Below, piece after piece: positions 32,883 to 44,300 of a DNA stretch of 64,000 nucleotides. A model generated the notes under the pieces. That model searched no databases. It was not told where the DNA came from and was given only the letters and a program-made list of their open reading frames with translations. The stretch is from Polytrichum commune (taxonomy: Eukaryota > Streptophyta > Polytrichopsida > Polytrichales > Polytrichaceae), in NCBI GenBank assembly GCA_950295325.1, contig OX485809.1, positions 35,345,081 through 35,409,080 of the forward strand. The letters run 5' to 3'. The translations under genes and the position numbers were made by a program. Positions within the stretch are counted from its first letter, which is position 1. Every line of letters starts with the position of its first letter.

Positions 32883-35800
32883 TCAATCACCGTCCGAGTC
32901 GCAGTGCTCGGAGTCATCTACCGATGCGTCATCCAGTCCCTCTAGACATTCTAATGCCTTGGCAACCACTCCTGGCCCTACTTCCACTGCATCGCCCAAT
33001 ATGGGTGTTTTTGGTACGATATCGTCCTGAAACGCCGTCACTTGTAATCCGGGAAAATCAGAAGTCCTACCTAGTGCTATGCATTGTACTTCATCCGTTC
33101 TTTGTTGTTTGGAGAATACCCGAACCCCTCTCGGTTCCTTGCGCAAAACAACTTCCCATCCACACTTCGCTACGTCAGGTGCAAAAAAAACTTGTTCGAT
33201 GTGGAGAGGAAATGCAAATGATTGTGCTGAGAACGGAATCAATGTGTCAAAGTTTACAATGGTGAAACCATAGTCGTCGCGCTTCATTGTCGCCCCATCT
33301 CCCTTAATGTTTGCAACGACCCAATTGCAATAGAGGACCACCACCTCGAAGAATCCATAGTCCACAGATAGGATTTCCTCCACCCAACCCACATACTCCA
33401 ACTCCGCTGCCTTTGGATTTGTGTCCTTCAGGCCCGAGCGACATAATTGTCGAAATGTTGCGGCCACCCCAGAGTCCATCGTTGTCAATTGTGCCTGTGC
33501 GCTTCGGACACGGATGTGGTTTCCAAACGCATACATGGATCGATACGATTTCGCTGCATCCGATGGAGGTAACATCAAGGCCCTAACGTCTTCTTGTACC
33601 TCCTCCGTGCCTTCTTCTATGGCGCGCATCACTGCTTTTGGAAACCAAATGTGGAAATCCTCGTCGCGCAGCTCCGCTGGGTACATTACCCGCGCCTTCC
33701 GCTTCTTGTGCCTGTATTCGTGCCGCTCACATTCCCGCCGTGACATGTCATCCTTGTGTTTCCTGCATTTTGGATACAGCCCAACACATCATTACCCGTG
33801 ACTTGCTAAAATCACTAAGGGCAGTCATATTTGCATACAACAGTAGTCGTACTGTGTCGCGATAACTACAACGAAATGCATATTTTACGACTACATTTTG
33901 TGATTGTACTCAGTCACAAATCCCAAAATATGACTGACTGCAGTCATATTTTTTGGTCACAAAAGATGTGTTTTGTTGTAGTTCGTATGGTTTGCACTGT
34001 TGTTCTAAGAGAGGTGGTGCATTTAAGGTTCTTCCACTAAAACGTGAACTCACCTCCTCCACTCCTCTAGTGGTGCCGCATTGTTCACCACGAACTCATG
34101 TATCCATTGTCGAAGGTCGGATGGGAGATGACGCGCCAGCCCGCCACCTTCGAGGATCTCATCATACATTGATGGGTCTTCTTTGTCATCCCACACTCTT
34201 CGAGTGGTGACTGTATATTCTTGCATATACTCCGTACAGAATCCCAATGCCTCTACTATGGCGTAGCCTTCAGCCATGCAACCCTCTAGTCGAGTATGGT
34301 TTCGGACATACCCTTTTAGAGTCTTCAGGTACCTCTCGATAGGGTACATCCAATGTGTATGTACGGGTCCATAAATTTCCACTTCCTCCACGAGATGCAG
34401 GACCAAATGGCTCATGATGTCAAAAAATGATGGCGGGAATTCTTTTTCCAACATGCATAGTGCTATGGCCGCTTCACACCTCATCTCCTGTATTGTTGCA
34501 GGATCAATGGACTTAGCACACACCCTCTTGAATACACGGCTCAACATTATTATTGATGTCCGCACTTCCTTTTTCATTGTGCAGCGCATACATAGTGCCA
34601 ACACTTCCTGCATGAGGACATGGTAGTCATGGGATTTCAAACCTTTAATTTGCCCATCCACGTTTACGCGCTTCTTCAACTGTCCCACATAGTGAGTGGG
34701 GGTTCGCAGTGCATGCACTTGCTCCACAAAGACTTCACGCTCTTCTTTCGTCATAACGTACGAGGATCGAGGTAGAATCACGCTACCGGGTTTTGTTCCT
34801 GCTACGGGCCAAAGATGCGGGCGTATACCCGCCTCCTTCATGTCCAGACGAACTCCAAGTGTATCCTTCTCTCCAAATATGGTTTTCATTACATTCTCAG
34901 CGATGTTTTTCTCACAGTGCATAACATCCAACGTGTGTCGAATTAGAAGATCCTGCACAATGACTCGACCCAGTGAGAAATTTTCCGGAGCGAATCACAA
35001 TATCACTACGTGCAATCATGTCACTGTACATGACTATGTCCACTCACATAATACTCATAAACAATATTACTATATGCAATCATGTGACTATGTCCACTCC
35101 CTTAATTCTCATAATAAGAAACACGTACTTTCATGTATGGAAGGTCATATAGACATGTCCTCCTCTTCACTCCATGTTCGTGTACGGGGTCTGTCGTCTG
35201 CCCAGTTTGGTTTCTGTAGTATTTTTTTGTCCACTCTTCTCGCTCGTTCGCATATCGCAATTGCTCTCGACCACTCATCCTTCTTGGCGGTGGTCTCATC
35301 TCCGGCTACCCATCAAAATTGGACCTCTGTCGTCTCCATTGGTGGGTCATTGGCAGTTGTCGTCTATGCCCAAGGTAAACATTTTTTTTCAGCGCTTTGG
35401 AACGCCGTGTTGCCACGTTGGGGCCACACACGGGGCAAGCCCTATGTCCTTTTGTTACTTGCCCCGAAATCAAACCGTACGCCGGGAAGTCATTCACCGT
35501 CCACAAAAGCATGCCATGTAGCTTAAATGTTTTCTCTTTGGGGTTTCCTTGCGATCCGTCCAAGCAGTCGATCCCTTTCCAAAGCTCTTGGAGCTTCTCA
35601 ATCAACGGTGTCATATACACATCCACGTTCCTGTCCCTTACACTCTCTTTTCCTGGTATGATTAGCACAAGCATCATGAAGAAGTTTTTGGTCATTAACC
35701 AAGGGGGGAGATTGTAGTTTAGCATGACTACGGGCCAAGTAGAGTGGCTGAGACTTTGGTTCCTAAATGGATTTACGCCATCCAGTGCAAGGCCAAGCCT

Positions 35801-36685
35801 AACGTTCCGTTCATCTTCCGCAAACCACGGCCACCTATTATTTACGTGGTCCCAAGCCTTCGAGTCCACCACAGACCTCATCACCTTGTCCTTACTTTTC
35901 CCACCTACATGCCATTTCATTAGGCCCGCGATCCGTGTGCAGCTGTACATCCTTCGCAAACGAGGAATCAAAGGAAAATGTCTCAAAACTTTGACTGGAA
36001 TTGTACTGGAGTTCTCTACAAAGCGCGATTTGTGGCATGTTGGGCACTCCGTTGCATTCTCCAATTCTTTCCGAAACAAACAACATCCATCTCTACACGC
36101 ATGTATTGAGTTGTAGGACAACCCCAACTTCATCAACAAGCCTTTCGCCTCGTTAAATGATTTCGGTAGTGTGTTGTCCTTGGGTAAAATTGTCTCCTTC
36201 AACAACTTCAACAACTCATCCACAAAGTTGTTTGGTACAGCGAATGTGGTGCAACACAATAGTATCAAGAGTGTCGATGTGAGACGGTTCGAGGGGCTTC
36301 CCTCATACAGTGGAGTTCCAGCTTCGCATAAGAGCTTCTGGTGGTCTACCCCACTGGGGTCCTCATTGTTCATCATACTCCCTCTTGTTTCCATGGGGTC
36401 ATTCGTTTCTTCCCTTTCCCCCTCGCTAGCTTCACTGTCCTTCGTTATGAAACCATCCTCCCCTTCATCGTCTTCAACCAATGCATCCCCGAGTCCCTCA
36501 TGTATGGTGGCTTCGGTTTCGTGTCCATCAAATTTGAGGCCATCGTACTTGCCAAAGCACTCTGCCACCATACGTAGAACCTCAACTTCTCCATCTTGTC
36601 CATCGTTTGTGTTATGGTATGTCTGGCTTCTTTGCCCAGTCCGGGGTGCATGGGAGAACAAGTCAATCAGGTTGTACTCGTCCTG
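32883..36685 (-). CDS. TNP2-type CACTA transposase body
   Basis: DDE-type transposase of plant CACTA elements, which cuts at the terminal repeats. Three exons fit: 36,685-35,129 (acceptor CTGCAG, donor GTACGT), 34,952-34,054 (acceptor TGCAG, donor GTGAGT) and 33,762-32,883 (acceptor TGCAG, stop TGA). Family blocks appear in order: LYEGSPSNRL, FVDELLKLLKETILP, ATECPTCHKSR, VKVLRHFPLIPRL, NVRLGLALDGVNPF, LLWTVNDFPAYG with ACPVCG in exon 1; LDVMHCEKNIAENV, then a DUF4218-like part (MRCEAAIALCMLEKEFPPSF, YPIERYLKTLKGYVRN) in exon 2; a DUF4216-like C-terminus (LDYGF-type VDYGFFEVVVLYCNWV, HIEQVFFAPD) in exon 3. One in-frame TAG at 35,306-35,308 interrupts exon 1 after FDG; reading resumes in the same frame with RPPPRRMSGREQL. 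The first coding exon is probably the TAD exon at 37,912-38,109. Confidence 0.9.
33763..34053 (-). other. TNP2 intron with palindromic motif
   Basis: This 291-bp intron carries several AGTCAT/ATGACT words and a near-perfect inverted repeat at about 33,932-33,955 (AAAATATGACT, then AGTCATATTTT), nearly identical to the palindrome in the left subterminal region. Confidence 0.6.
34953..35128 (-). other. TNP2 intron with duplicated motif block
   Basis: This 176-bp intron holds two diverged copies of a block with CAATAT(C/T)ACTA, GCAATCATGT, TGACTATGTCCACTC and CTCATAA, at about 34,999 and 35,062. They contain the ATGACT-type word found across the element. Confidence 0.6.
35306..35308 (-). other. 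In-frame TAG in transposase exon
   Basis: Both sides of the stop align with TNP2 in the same frame (SNFDG before, PEMRPPPRRMSG after), so this is a single nonsense change and not a frameshift. CAG to TAG, a C-to-T transition typical of deaminated methylcytosine, would explain it; that is inference. A sequencing error cannot be excluded. Confidence 0.75.
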
Positions 36686-37210
36686 CAGATAGTGATAAAT
36701 TTGTGCACACGTTATATATTTTCGCTTTGGCAGAAACATACGACAAGGACTCATAACAATGATGATCATAGAACACGGATTGTATATAACGTGCACATAT
36801 TATATACAAATGTATAAAAACGATAAGGAGCAATCACAAGTAACATTGTATCACATGGATGAGTCATAAATTTGTGACTTCTGTGTTATATGATTATATC
36901 ATAAAATGAACAATGTATCTAACGTGGGGCAATCATGAAACGCCGAATATAACATGAACGTGTAACATGCGTGGGGGGGGGATGTTCATCGATTATGAAG
37001 ATAAGAGTGTGTTAGGTAAAAGAAATTGAATGCACCATACAAATACAAGCATTGGATGTAAAAAAATGGTCATGTTCCACATACACATGTATACCGTGGT
37101 CTGGACATGTATACAAAATTTTGTCAAAACAAAATATGACTTCGTGTAGTCATGTTAGTGAACACATGGCACACTTTAATCATTCCGAATGTGGACTAAT
37201 GGGTGTCAGC

Positions 37211-37819
37211 CTACAATGCGGTGTGCGGGTTCAAAGAGTAATGTGCATACAACTCTTCTCCGACCAAAATGTCCTTTGTGGCCATGGTGATTACATACCC
37301 CCATTCCTGTTTGTTCCAGGGTTTTGGCAACATGCGAAATTCCCACACCACAATTCCTATTTCTTTGCGTCCTATGGAACTATTTATGAAGCCTGCGACA
37401 TTCCCTTTCATTACATCTCCATCGATGTACAAGTCTGGCTCAACTTGCATCGCATATGACTTCACTCGAGGTTGTGCATTCTTCAAAGCACTGTATTCTC
37501 CCTTGGTGTATTGTGGTCCTACGAATGGAAGCAGTTCCTCTCCCTCTTTGGCGGGTTGAAGTGCAAAGAGACCCCAACCCATAAATGGGAAGTTGGACAC
37601 CCTTACTTCCCATTCTCTATTCCAGTATGAAAACTTTATAAGTTTTGGGATGGGCCCGTCACACCACTGTCCGTCATACACGTTTGACCCCCATGTCTGC
37701 AAGGCTCGTATTCTTGCAGACGCAGTGTTTGGCATTGACTGTGAAGGCATTTCGTGTCCTCCTATAAACTTTCTCAGGGATGTCTTGCAAGCAGCTTTTA
37801 CAATGGGTCTCCATCGGGC
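37211..37819 (-). CDS. SET-domain exon carried by the CACTA element
   Basis: SET domains transfer methyl groups from S-adenosylmethionine to lysines, often on histones. This exon (202 codons plus TAG) begins at a strong acceptor (pyrimidine-rich, TTTTGTAG) 92 bp after the TAD exon donor, and joins it in phase 0. Counting from the internal Met at 37,750, the SET hallmarks are GWGLFA (58-63, the GxG cofactor motif), GNVAGFINSS (116-125, in place of the usual N(A/H)RFxNHSC) and GEELYAHY (164-171, in place of GEELTYDY), with the last Tyr kept. The usual His and Cys of NHSC are Ser and Ile here, and there is no post-SET Cys cluster, so activity and substrate are uncertain. The frame has no stops or indels while the neighbouring transposase has a TAG. 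It could instead be a non-catalytic captured domain. Confidence 0.85.
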   Translation of the reverse strand, partial: ARWRPIVKAACKTSLRKFIGGHEMPSQSMPNTASARIRALQTWGSNVYDGQWCDGPIPKLIKFSYWNREWEVRVSNFPFMGWGLFALQPAKEGEELLPFVGPQYTKGEYSALKNAQPRVKSYAMQVEPDLYIDGDVMKGNVAGFINSSIGRKEIGIVVWEFRMLPKPWNKQEWGYVITMATKDILVGEELYAHYSLNPHTAL

Positions 37820-37911
37820 CTACAAAATTCATGTACACAAAGATGAAAACTCGCTCAAAGCAGGACCACCCGCTGACGCTCATTCACAAGTCGTTTCATG
37901 GAATGACTCAC

Positions 37912-38109
37912 CAAGATAGAGGCTGTAAACACGGGGTCCCTTTTTTTGCTGCGAAGATGCTTTCGAATTGTGGCTCGATCGAGGACTTTCCCTCCTGCAC
38001 ACTCCATGCAGGGGCATGGGTACTTGGATAGCCGCATTGCATCTGCTTGGACCTCTTCTTCTTGCCATAACTGTAGATGCTTCAAGCTTTCGACCTCCCC
38101 TCCTGCCAT
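37912..38109 (-). CDS. Transposase-associated (TAD-like) N-terminal exon
   Basis: The 66-codon frame from ATG 38,109 to donor CTTG|GTGAGT carries a CPCMEC cluster followed by LDRATIRKHLRSK. This resembles the transposase-associated domain at the N-terminus of plant TNP2 proteins, a Cys/His-rich module thought to bind DNA. It ends in phase 0. Two downstream acceptors are in the matching phase: 37,819 (SET exon, 92-bp intron) and 36,685 (transposase exon, 1.2-kb intron). One promoter could therefore produce a TAD-SET protein or a TAD-transposase. The start Met is the first in frame. Confidence 0.7.
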
Positions 38110-38245
38110 CCTGTGGTGTGCACGGCATACGCGCTAGGTCAATTTGTGATATGGGAATACCTTACAAGGAGGAAGTGCTCGTATGCACGCAGTCACGTAT
38201 CTATGTGGATTAATACGATCTAAGGGAAGTCAAATAACCCAAGGC

Positions 38246-38379
38246 AGTCATATAACATAGGGGAGTCATATAAGACATGACAGTCATATAACACAGGGGA
38301 GTCATATAAGACATGGCAGTCATAGAACACACGGGGGTCATATAACACATGCCAGTCATATAAGACATGACAGTCATCA
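38246..38379. promoter_or_regulatory. 18-bp tandem array upstream of SET/TNP2
   Basis: The word AGTCATA (one copy GGTCATA, the last AGTCATC) begins at 38,246, 38,264, 38,282, 38,300, 38,318, 38,336, 38,354 and 38,372, exactly 18 bp each time. Unit tails alternate between TAACACAGGGG-like and TAAGACATGAC-like. The array ends about 140 bp upstream of the TAD start codon, where a promoter would lie, so it is a plausible operator-like control site for the element's own DNA-binding protein. Confidence 0.85.
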
Positions 38380-38399
38380 GCTCATGACTAGAAGGCGTG

Positions 38400-41340
38400 A
38401 AAATACTCTAACCTAAGCCGTGAAGCAACTTGAAGGAATATTATGAAACATCATGAACCCAATCCACTTTGTATGAATCTTCTTTTACAACATTCATGAA
38501 CATGTTTGATAAATCGTGGCATATGATTGTATGATTTAAATAAAAGTATCCTAGTTGAGTTGGTTGAGAAGACTCGACTGGTCATAAACTAAGTAGCTTA
38601 TTCTCTTTGAGTTGGATAAGGGTTGTTTTCAATATGAGATCAAGGGCTGCGAGGAAAGAAAATTAGGATGTCTCATTGTCCAAAAACCACGACCATCGGA
38701 TATTCACGTCACTTTTTAAAGCCTTGATCATGGGACATGTTGTAAAGCATACTTAGGGAAATGGCTATGGGCACAATTTGGATTTGCTAATCATTTTGCA
38801 CTAATTGTGTATTTCACATCCTATGAGAAGAGGGTTTAAAGAGAGTTGTGTTTATTCAAGACCCACTTACCTTAGTGACCACTAATGTGACCTTATGGAC
38901 CATTGTGCACAATATGTATCTTCTTGGTCATTGAGTGTACACAATTATATATGGGAGCTCACACATAGTGAGCTAAAGTTTCCTATTTTCAAAGCCGAGC
39001 AAACACCAAGCATTACTTCATTTGATTTAATTATAGTTATGAGAAATGCATAACATTTGTTGATTTCTTAACTAAATACGCGGGTTCTCCCAATTGTGTT
39101 CATTGTTCAATGTAGAGTAGTTCTTTGAATTTTGAAGACGTATTCCAATCTTTTCTAAACATATGTCTTTATGATATTTTCTTTTTGATGATCCTCACCG
39201 AACCAATTATCAATCATATCTAGGGGTCCGATTAAAGAAGGGAGCCACTTAAGCCCATCTACCTTACATACTTAGAAAAGGTGGTACCAAGGGACCATTT
39301 CAACATCAACATTTCTTTTCGCTTCTAAATGAAAACTCGTCCTAGAAGTGCAAAGCAGACTCAATGAACACGGACCTGAAAGATGGGTTTCATTTGTTAA
39401 CAAAACACTTGAATATTAAGAAGGTACCAAATACAATCTCAAAGGGTGAATAGGTATTATATTAAGCAATAATTGACCACTATTATGTCCGTATAATGTC
39501 AAGTCATCCAATGTGGATGAAGGGGATTTAGTTTTAAAAAGGTCCCCGTTAAGGTTGAGGGTCGATTTATTCCAACTAGACTCCATAAGATTAATTTAGG
39601 GACTTTGATGTGTAATTTGATGTCAATCACAAGTTATACTACAATTCACTACGTTTCCTCCTTCATAATGGATGAGTTTACATAGACACCACGAATCCCT
39701 CGTCAAGTTCATGCCTTATAAAGTAAATTAGGGAGAAGAGCTAGAATCCCCTTAGAAAAAATGAATATTTGACCTACTGGATAATTCTTCATTTGATAGA
39801 GATAAATTTATATTGGTATAAAAGATCACATGGATAAGTGTGGACCTATGATATATACCGTAAATATATCGTAATCGATTCCAGGGGAGTCATATATATA
39901 CCCCGGTTATAAGTAAGTGTCATGAAGCCCATACTTTTTTTGTAAAAGTAATTTCGAATGTTGAGAATGTAAAAGTAATTTCAAATGTTGAGAATGTAAA
40001 AGTAAAGAGAATGTTGGGCTTTAATTTGGTTGATGGATGAACTCATCCATCCACGACAATATTTGATGACTTTTTCATAGCCCAATAATTGTTACTATAA
40101 AAAAATGTAAAATTTCAACGTTTTACGTGCAAATTAAAGTTGTTGATCTATTTTAGGCCCAACTCTATTTTTATAATTTATATCTCTCTCTCCCTCCCTC
40201 CCTCCCTGTCCCTGCCTCGCCCTCCTCGTCCCCTCCCCCACCCGCGCTCCCTCGGCCGCACTCCCTCACTCGTGCCTCCTACCCTCCCCCGCCCTCCATC
40301 CCTCGCTCTCCTCCTCCCTCATCTGTTACAACTTTGACGATTCAGATTCACTTTATAGCAGATTCAGGTGAGAGGCAGATTCAGGCTCAAAGACATGGTT
40401 TAGGGATCGCGAAATTTGATGTGGTTTAGGGTGGCAGACTCTTTGGTTTTCGGTGGCAGACTTGAAGGATTCGGCACCTGCCTCGATACATTTGGCAGAT
40501 TCAGGTGAGGTGGTGGGTGAAAGGGTTTTGTGAGAGTGTTGGGTGAGGTGGTGGGTGGTGGGTGCCGAGTGAGAGTGCATGCATAGTTTCGGTGTTGAGT
40601 GTTGTGCCGGGTGGGAGTGCTGGTGGGTTTCAGGAAACAGGGGGATTTCGGGAAACAGGTGGGTGATGGGTTTTTTTGAGTTTACATAGACACACCAGAT
40701 TCGGTGTCGGAGCTGCTGGGTGGTGGGTGCAGCTTCCTCCACCCCCCGACTTCGGTGTTGGGTGCACCTCGGCACCTCATTTGAATTCTTTGGTGCAGGT
40801 AACGTGGCAGCAGGGTTTTCGGAGGCAACTCTCTCTCCTAAACCCTTTTCGGGCATCAGTCCCTCTCTCCACCACTTCCACTCACCCTCCAAGGTTGTGC
40901 ACTCTCCCATCTCCAAGGAGAGTAATTTTAGTTTAAATATTTTATAATACTTCAAAAATTTCAAAACTTGTACTTTGAAAGACGACATCTAAATTGGGAA
41001 ATGATGAACCCTAATTCGGACACTAATTCGGGTCTCAATGTATTATTCTACATGTCACGAATGAAAGTTATTCTAATCCGGTCACTTATCTTAGTCAAAC
41101 ACCTAAATATCATGCTAAAACCCCGCACACACAATCGAATACCCGTGGAGAAAGTTGAGCTCACCTATATTCGCAACTCCCTTGGCATTTGTTGTAGAGG
41201 AGCTGGTTGTTCAATCCCTTATCCGCTAACCTGTAGCATCCACAAAAAATCGATGAGGACTGGTAGGGAATACAAAACAAACATAAAAAATGTATACAAC
41301 CTGTTTGTATTCTAGTGAACACTAATGTGGATTATGGTTT
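38400..41340. other. CACTA centre: older repeats and divergent promoter zone
   Basis: Between the two divergent units. Contains R1-related fragments at 38,745-38,880 and 39,050-39,260, a 27-bp tandem repeat (GTAAAAGTAATTT(C)GAATGTTG) at about 39,942-40,010, a pyrimidine-only tract at 40,181-40,325, and a diffuse repeat of GGTGGCAGA/GCAGATTCAGGT words at 40,360-40,560. AGTCAT motifs are absent from most of it, which suggests that part of it inserted later. No convincing exon, though an open minus frame lies at 40,353-40,988. Confidence 0.5.
40181..40325 (+). promoter_or_regulatory. Pyrimidine-rich tract in CACTA centre
   Basis: About 145 bases of almost only C and T, starting as (CT)n and (CCCT)n, upstream of the TNP1-like gene. 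CT-rich leaders are common near plant transcription starts, so it may belong to that promoter. It could equally be a simple repeat. Confidence 0.4.
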
Positions 41341-41345
41341 TGCAG

Positions 41346-44300
41346 AATCATGGAGGAAGAAATTCCGGAGTATGAGAGGGTGCGGAAGAAAAACATCGAG
41401 GCCAACAACCAGAAGCTGAGGGAACTCGGTCTGACACCGATTGGGACCTCTCAAGAGGCCTGAGGACCCCGGGTATGTAACCCCAAACCCTAATACAACG
41501 GACCTGCTACCGCTAGGGTTGCTTATGAAGTTTGAAACTTTTATGAATCTTTGTAGTCATAAACTGTATACAACTTGCTGAAGACATGACTGTTTGCAGT
41601 CATAGTTCATAGTATTATGACTCCCTGTAGTCATACTTCAGAATATTATGACTCCCTGTAGTCATACTTTAAGGTCTGTATGACACAGTCCAGTCACATT
41701 TTTGTGAGTGTGAGTCTTCCCAGTCCTAAAAATATTGTAACTTCTTCGAACATCCATGTTGTTGTGCATCATATGTGGCTTCTATTGGTTGTCTATGATT
41801 GTGCATTTATGATCATGTGTATGAACAATGTTTTTGTTTGACATCACATAATGAATGAATAATTCCATACTACCCAACAGTCCAGAGTTACCAAATTTGA
41901 AAGGGAATTGAAACCATAATGCATAGGCTAAATATTTCGGGTGTCATATTGAGGAACAATGTAGTGAGGGCTAACTAAGCTGCCCACATGCATGATTGGT
42001 TGGTGCCCGTGATGATAATGAAAGTTTGAATCATTGGAACTCAATTATTACTAGCTAGAGCACGTGTATGTGTTTGTTACATATTCCTTTCGTAAGATGA
42101 ATTCACAAAGGTTCAAACTCAATTTTATGTGTTGACAATGTGTATGTGTTGTGTATGTGTATGTGTAGGTGTATGTGTTGACAATGTGTATGTGTTGTCA
42201 ACTCTACAATAGGTTCTAACAATTACAATGGAATCTTGAACTGAGTTCCAGTAATAGACATTCAATTTCAATTTTTATTTTCAACCATCCTCATTACATG
42301 TTGTGAACAATTTCATGATTATGACTCCTCCCATTCATACTAATTTTCACCCACATGACTCATTTGAGTCATGTTTCAGCATTGGCATGTGTTGGAGTCA
42401 CAATTTTGTGAGATGTAATGTCCGTCTAATAACCCCCGCTCGTACTGAATAGTGTGGTTCCCGCGACTTCCACCAAAAATGCCGAAATGAACAATGTACT
42501 AGTCAATTTGATAACAAAAATAGCTAATCTGCCTGATAGCATGCAAGTGGAAGTATTTCGCACAATTGCTAGTTTCCCGGCAATTTCATTGCCGGTTTTG
42601 GAGAGAGTGGGGAATGAGGTTGCGCGTGTTTTTGAGAGCAACCGTGGCGTGCCTGTGGGAGAGCCGGGCCCATCTCTAGAGCAGGGTGGTGGCTGGGGTG
42701 TGACCACTCGAGCGAAGGGAAAAATACAACTTCTTGAAACAGACCTCGATGATGACGAGGACGAAGAGGACGAAGATGAGACTTCTGAGGACGAGCGGCC
42801 CAAACCAAGGAGGCGGAAGGTAAAAACATACATCTCCGTAGTTTCTTGCATTTGCTTCCGCATTCAGTGGTTCGCGTTACATGACTATAGGTAATCATAT
42901 GACTTTGTCCAGTCATATTATGTAACTTAGTACAGTCATGTAGGGTGACTCCATGCAGTCATATAATGTATTGTACGTCTGGGTGTGTAGGGAAATGCAA
43001 ATGAACCCAAGTCATGGCCGTTGCAATCTAGTGGAAAGAAGGGCAAGGCGGTCGATGAGGAGGATATCCTGCTGTCCCAAGACATGCAAGATACTCTCCG
43101 GGCTTGCGAAATGGACGCCGACGACGCATCGGCGGACAGCGAGGAGAAAGAGGATGGCGCAGGGCATCGTAACGAGCTCCTTGACGAGTTGGAGCTCCGG
43201 GAAGTCAGCATTTTGCGGCGTATGGCTCAAAAAGGAGCCGATCCGACACAACTTCGCGAGAAGGTGCGTTGCCTTGGCCGGACGGCAGAGGTTCAAGGCG
43301 ACAACGGAAACGCGCGGCATCGACAATCGAAGTTGAAGAACCTTAGGCGGTCCTTGAAGAAGAGTGACGAGTTGCACACTTCCAGTGGTGGTCAGCGTTT
43401 GTGGGTCAACGTCGACGAGGCCGGGTGCCCGACAGGGATACACAGGCCTGACTGGCTGACGCAACTACGCGGGTACTATCGCGACCTTGACTGGAGTGTC
43501 GACAACTTCAGGGCACACCCACAGCCCTTGTTGTTGGCGATTAAAGACAAGATGGCCGCACAGTTCGAGTACCGTGGTGGACTCGGAGACGTGCCTGAAG
43601 CTGTTTTTTTTCAGATTTTGCGCCAGCAGATGCGGACTCGCAGGTCGAATATGAAGAAACTCATAGAGAGTTGTGGCCCGCTCCCACCGTATGTGAAGAA
43701 GGCGCACGTCGACAACTTCAAGCGCTTAATTGCCCGGACGGACAAAATCGTGGAAGCTACGCGCATGAAAGCCGCATGGCAGACCGTGCAGACCATGTCG
43801 TATTCTGGAAGGTCCGAGGGGGAGGTGCGCTCTAGACTGGTAAGTGATTTTGTGTGCAAGTCATTCAAACATAAATAGGTGACAACCTGCAGTCATACAA
43901 TTCAGTCATATAATGAATGATATCACTTTACATAGTCATACCGTGAGTCATATGGCCATAGATAATCACATGTGACCTGAATATGACTTCACCTAGTCAT
44001 ATTCAGACACATATGACTTCACCTAGTCATATTGTGAGTCATATGACTTCACCTAGTCATATGTTGAGTAATATGACTTCAGATAGTCATATTCTGAGTC
44101 ATATGACTTTACCTAGTCATATTTAGTATGTTTACGTATTTTTCATGGATCCACAGTTGCTCCTTTCATGGGCCGCAGATTTAGAGCGGCCCCCGACGCA
44201 GCTAGAGGTGGAGACTAAGCTAGCGACACCCGGGAAATCAGGACGGGGCCGGTCATCGTCGTCCAGAGGGCCACTCCCAAATGCAAGAGCGGGAGATAGA

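Noticed and set aside
33421-36692. Long plus-strand open frames opposite the TNP2 exons (33,421-33,801, 34,696-35,526, 35,724-36,116, 36,171-36,692)
   Set aside because: They are antisense shadows of the transposase exons; no splice structure or domain, whereas the minus strand matches TNP2 throughout.
37211-38109. SET gene as an ordinary host gene that the transposon merely surrounds
   Set aside because: It shares the transposase strand, is spliced to a transposase-type TAD exon in phase, and its upstream array uses the element's own motif. It still could be an old host-derived capture.
40353-40988. 211-codon minus-strand frame in the CACTA centre
   Set aside because: It reads through a diffuse GGTGGCAGA/GCAGATTCAGGT repeat and has no recognisable domain; kept only as a remark in the centre region.
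42426-42863. Minus-strand frame with a long serine run
   Set aside because: It is the complement of the acidic stretch in the TNP1-like exon 42,453-42,819.
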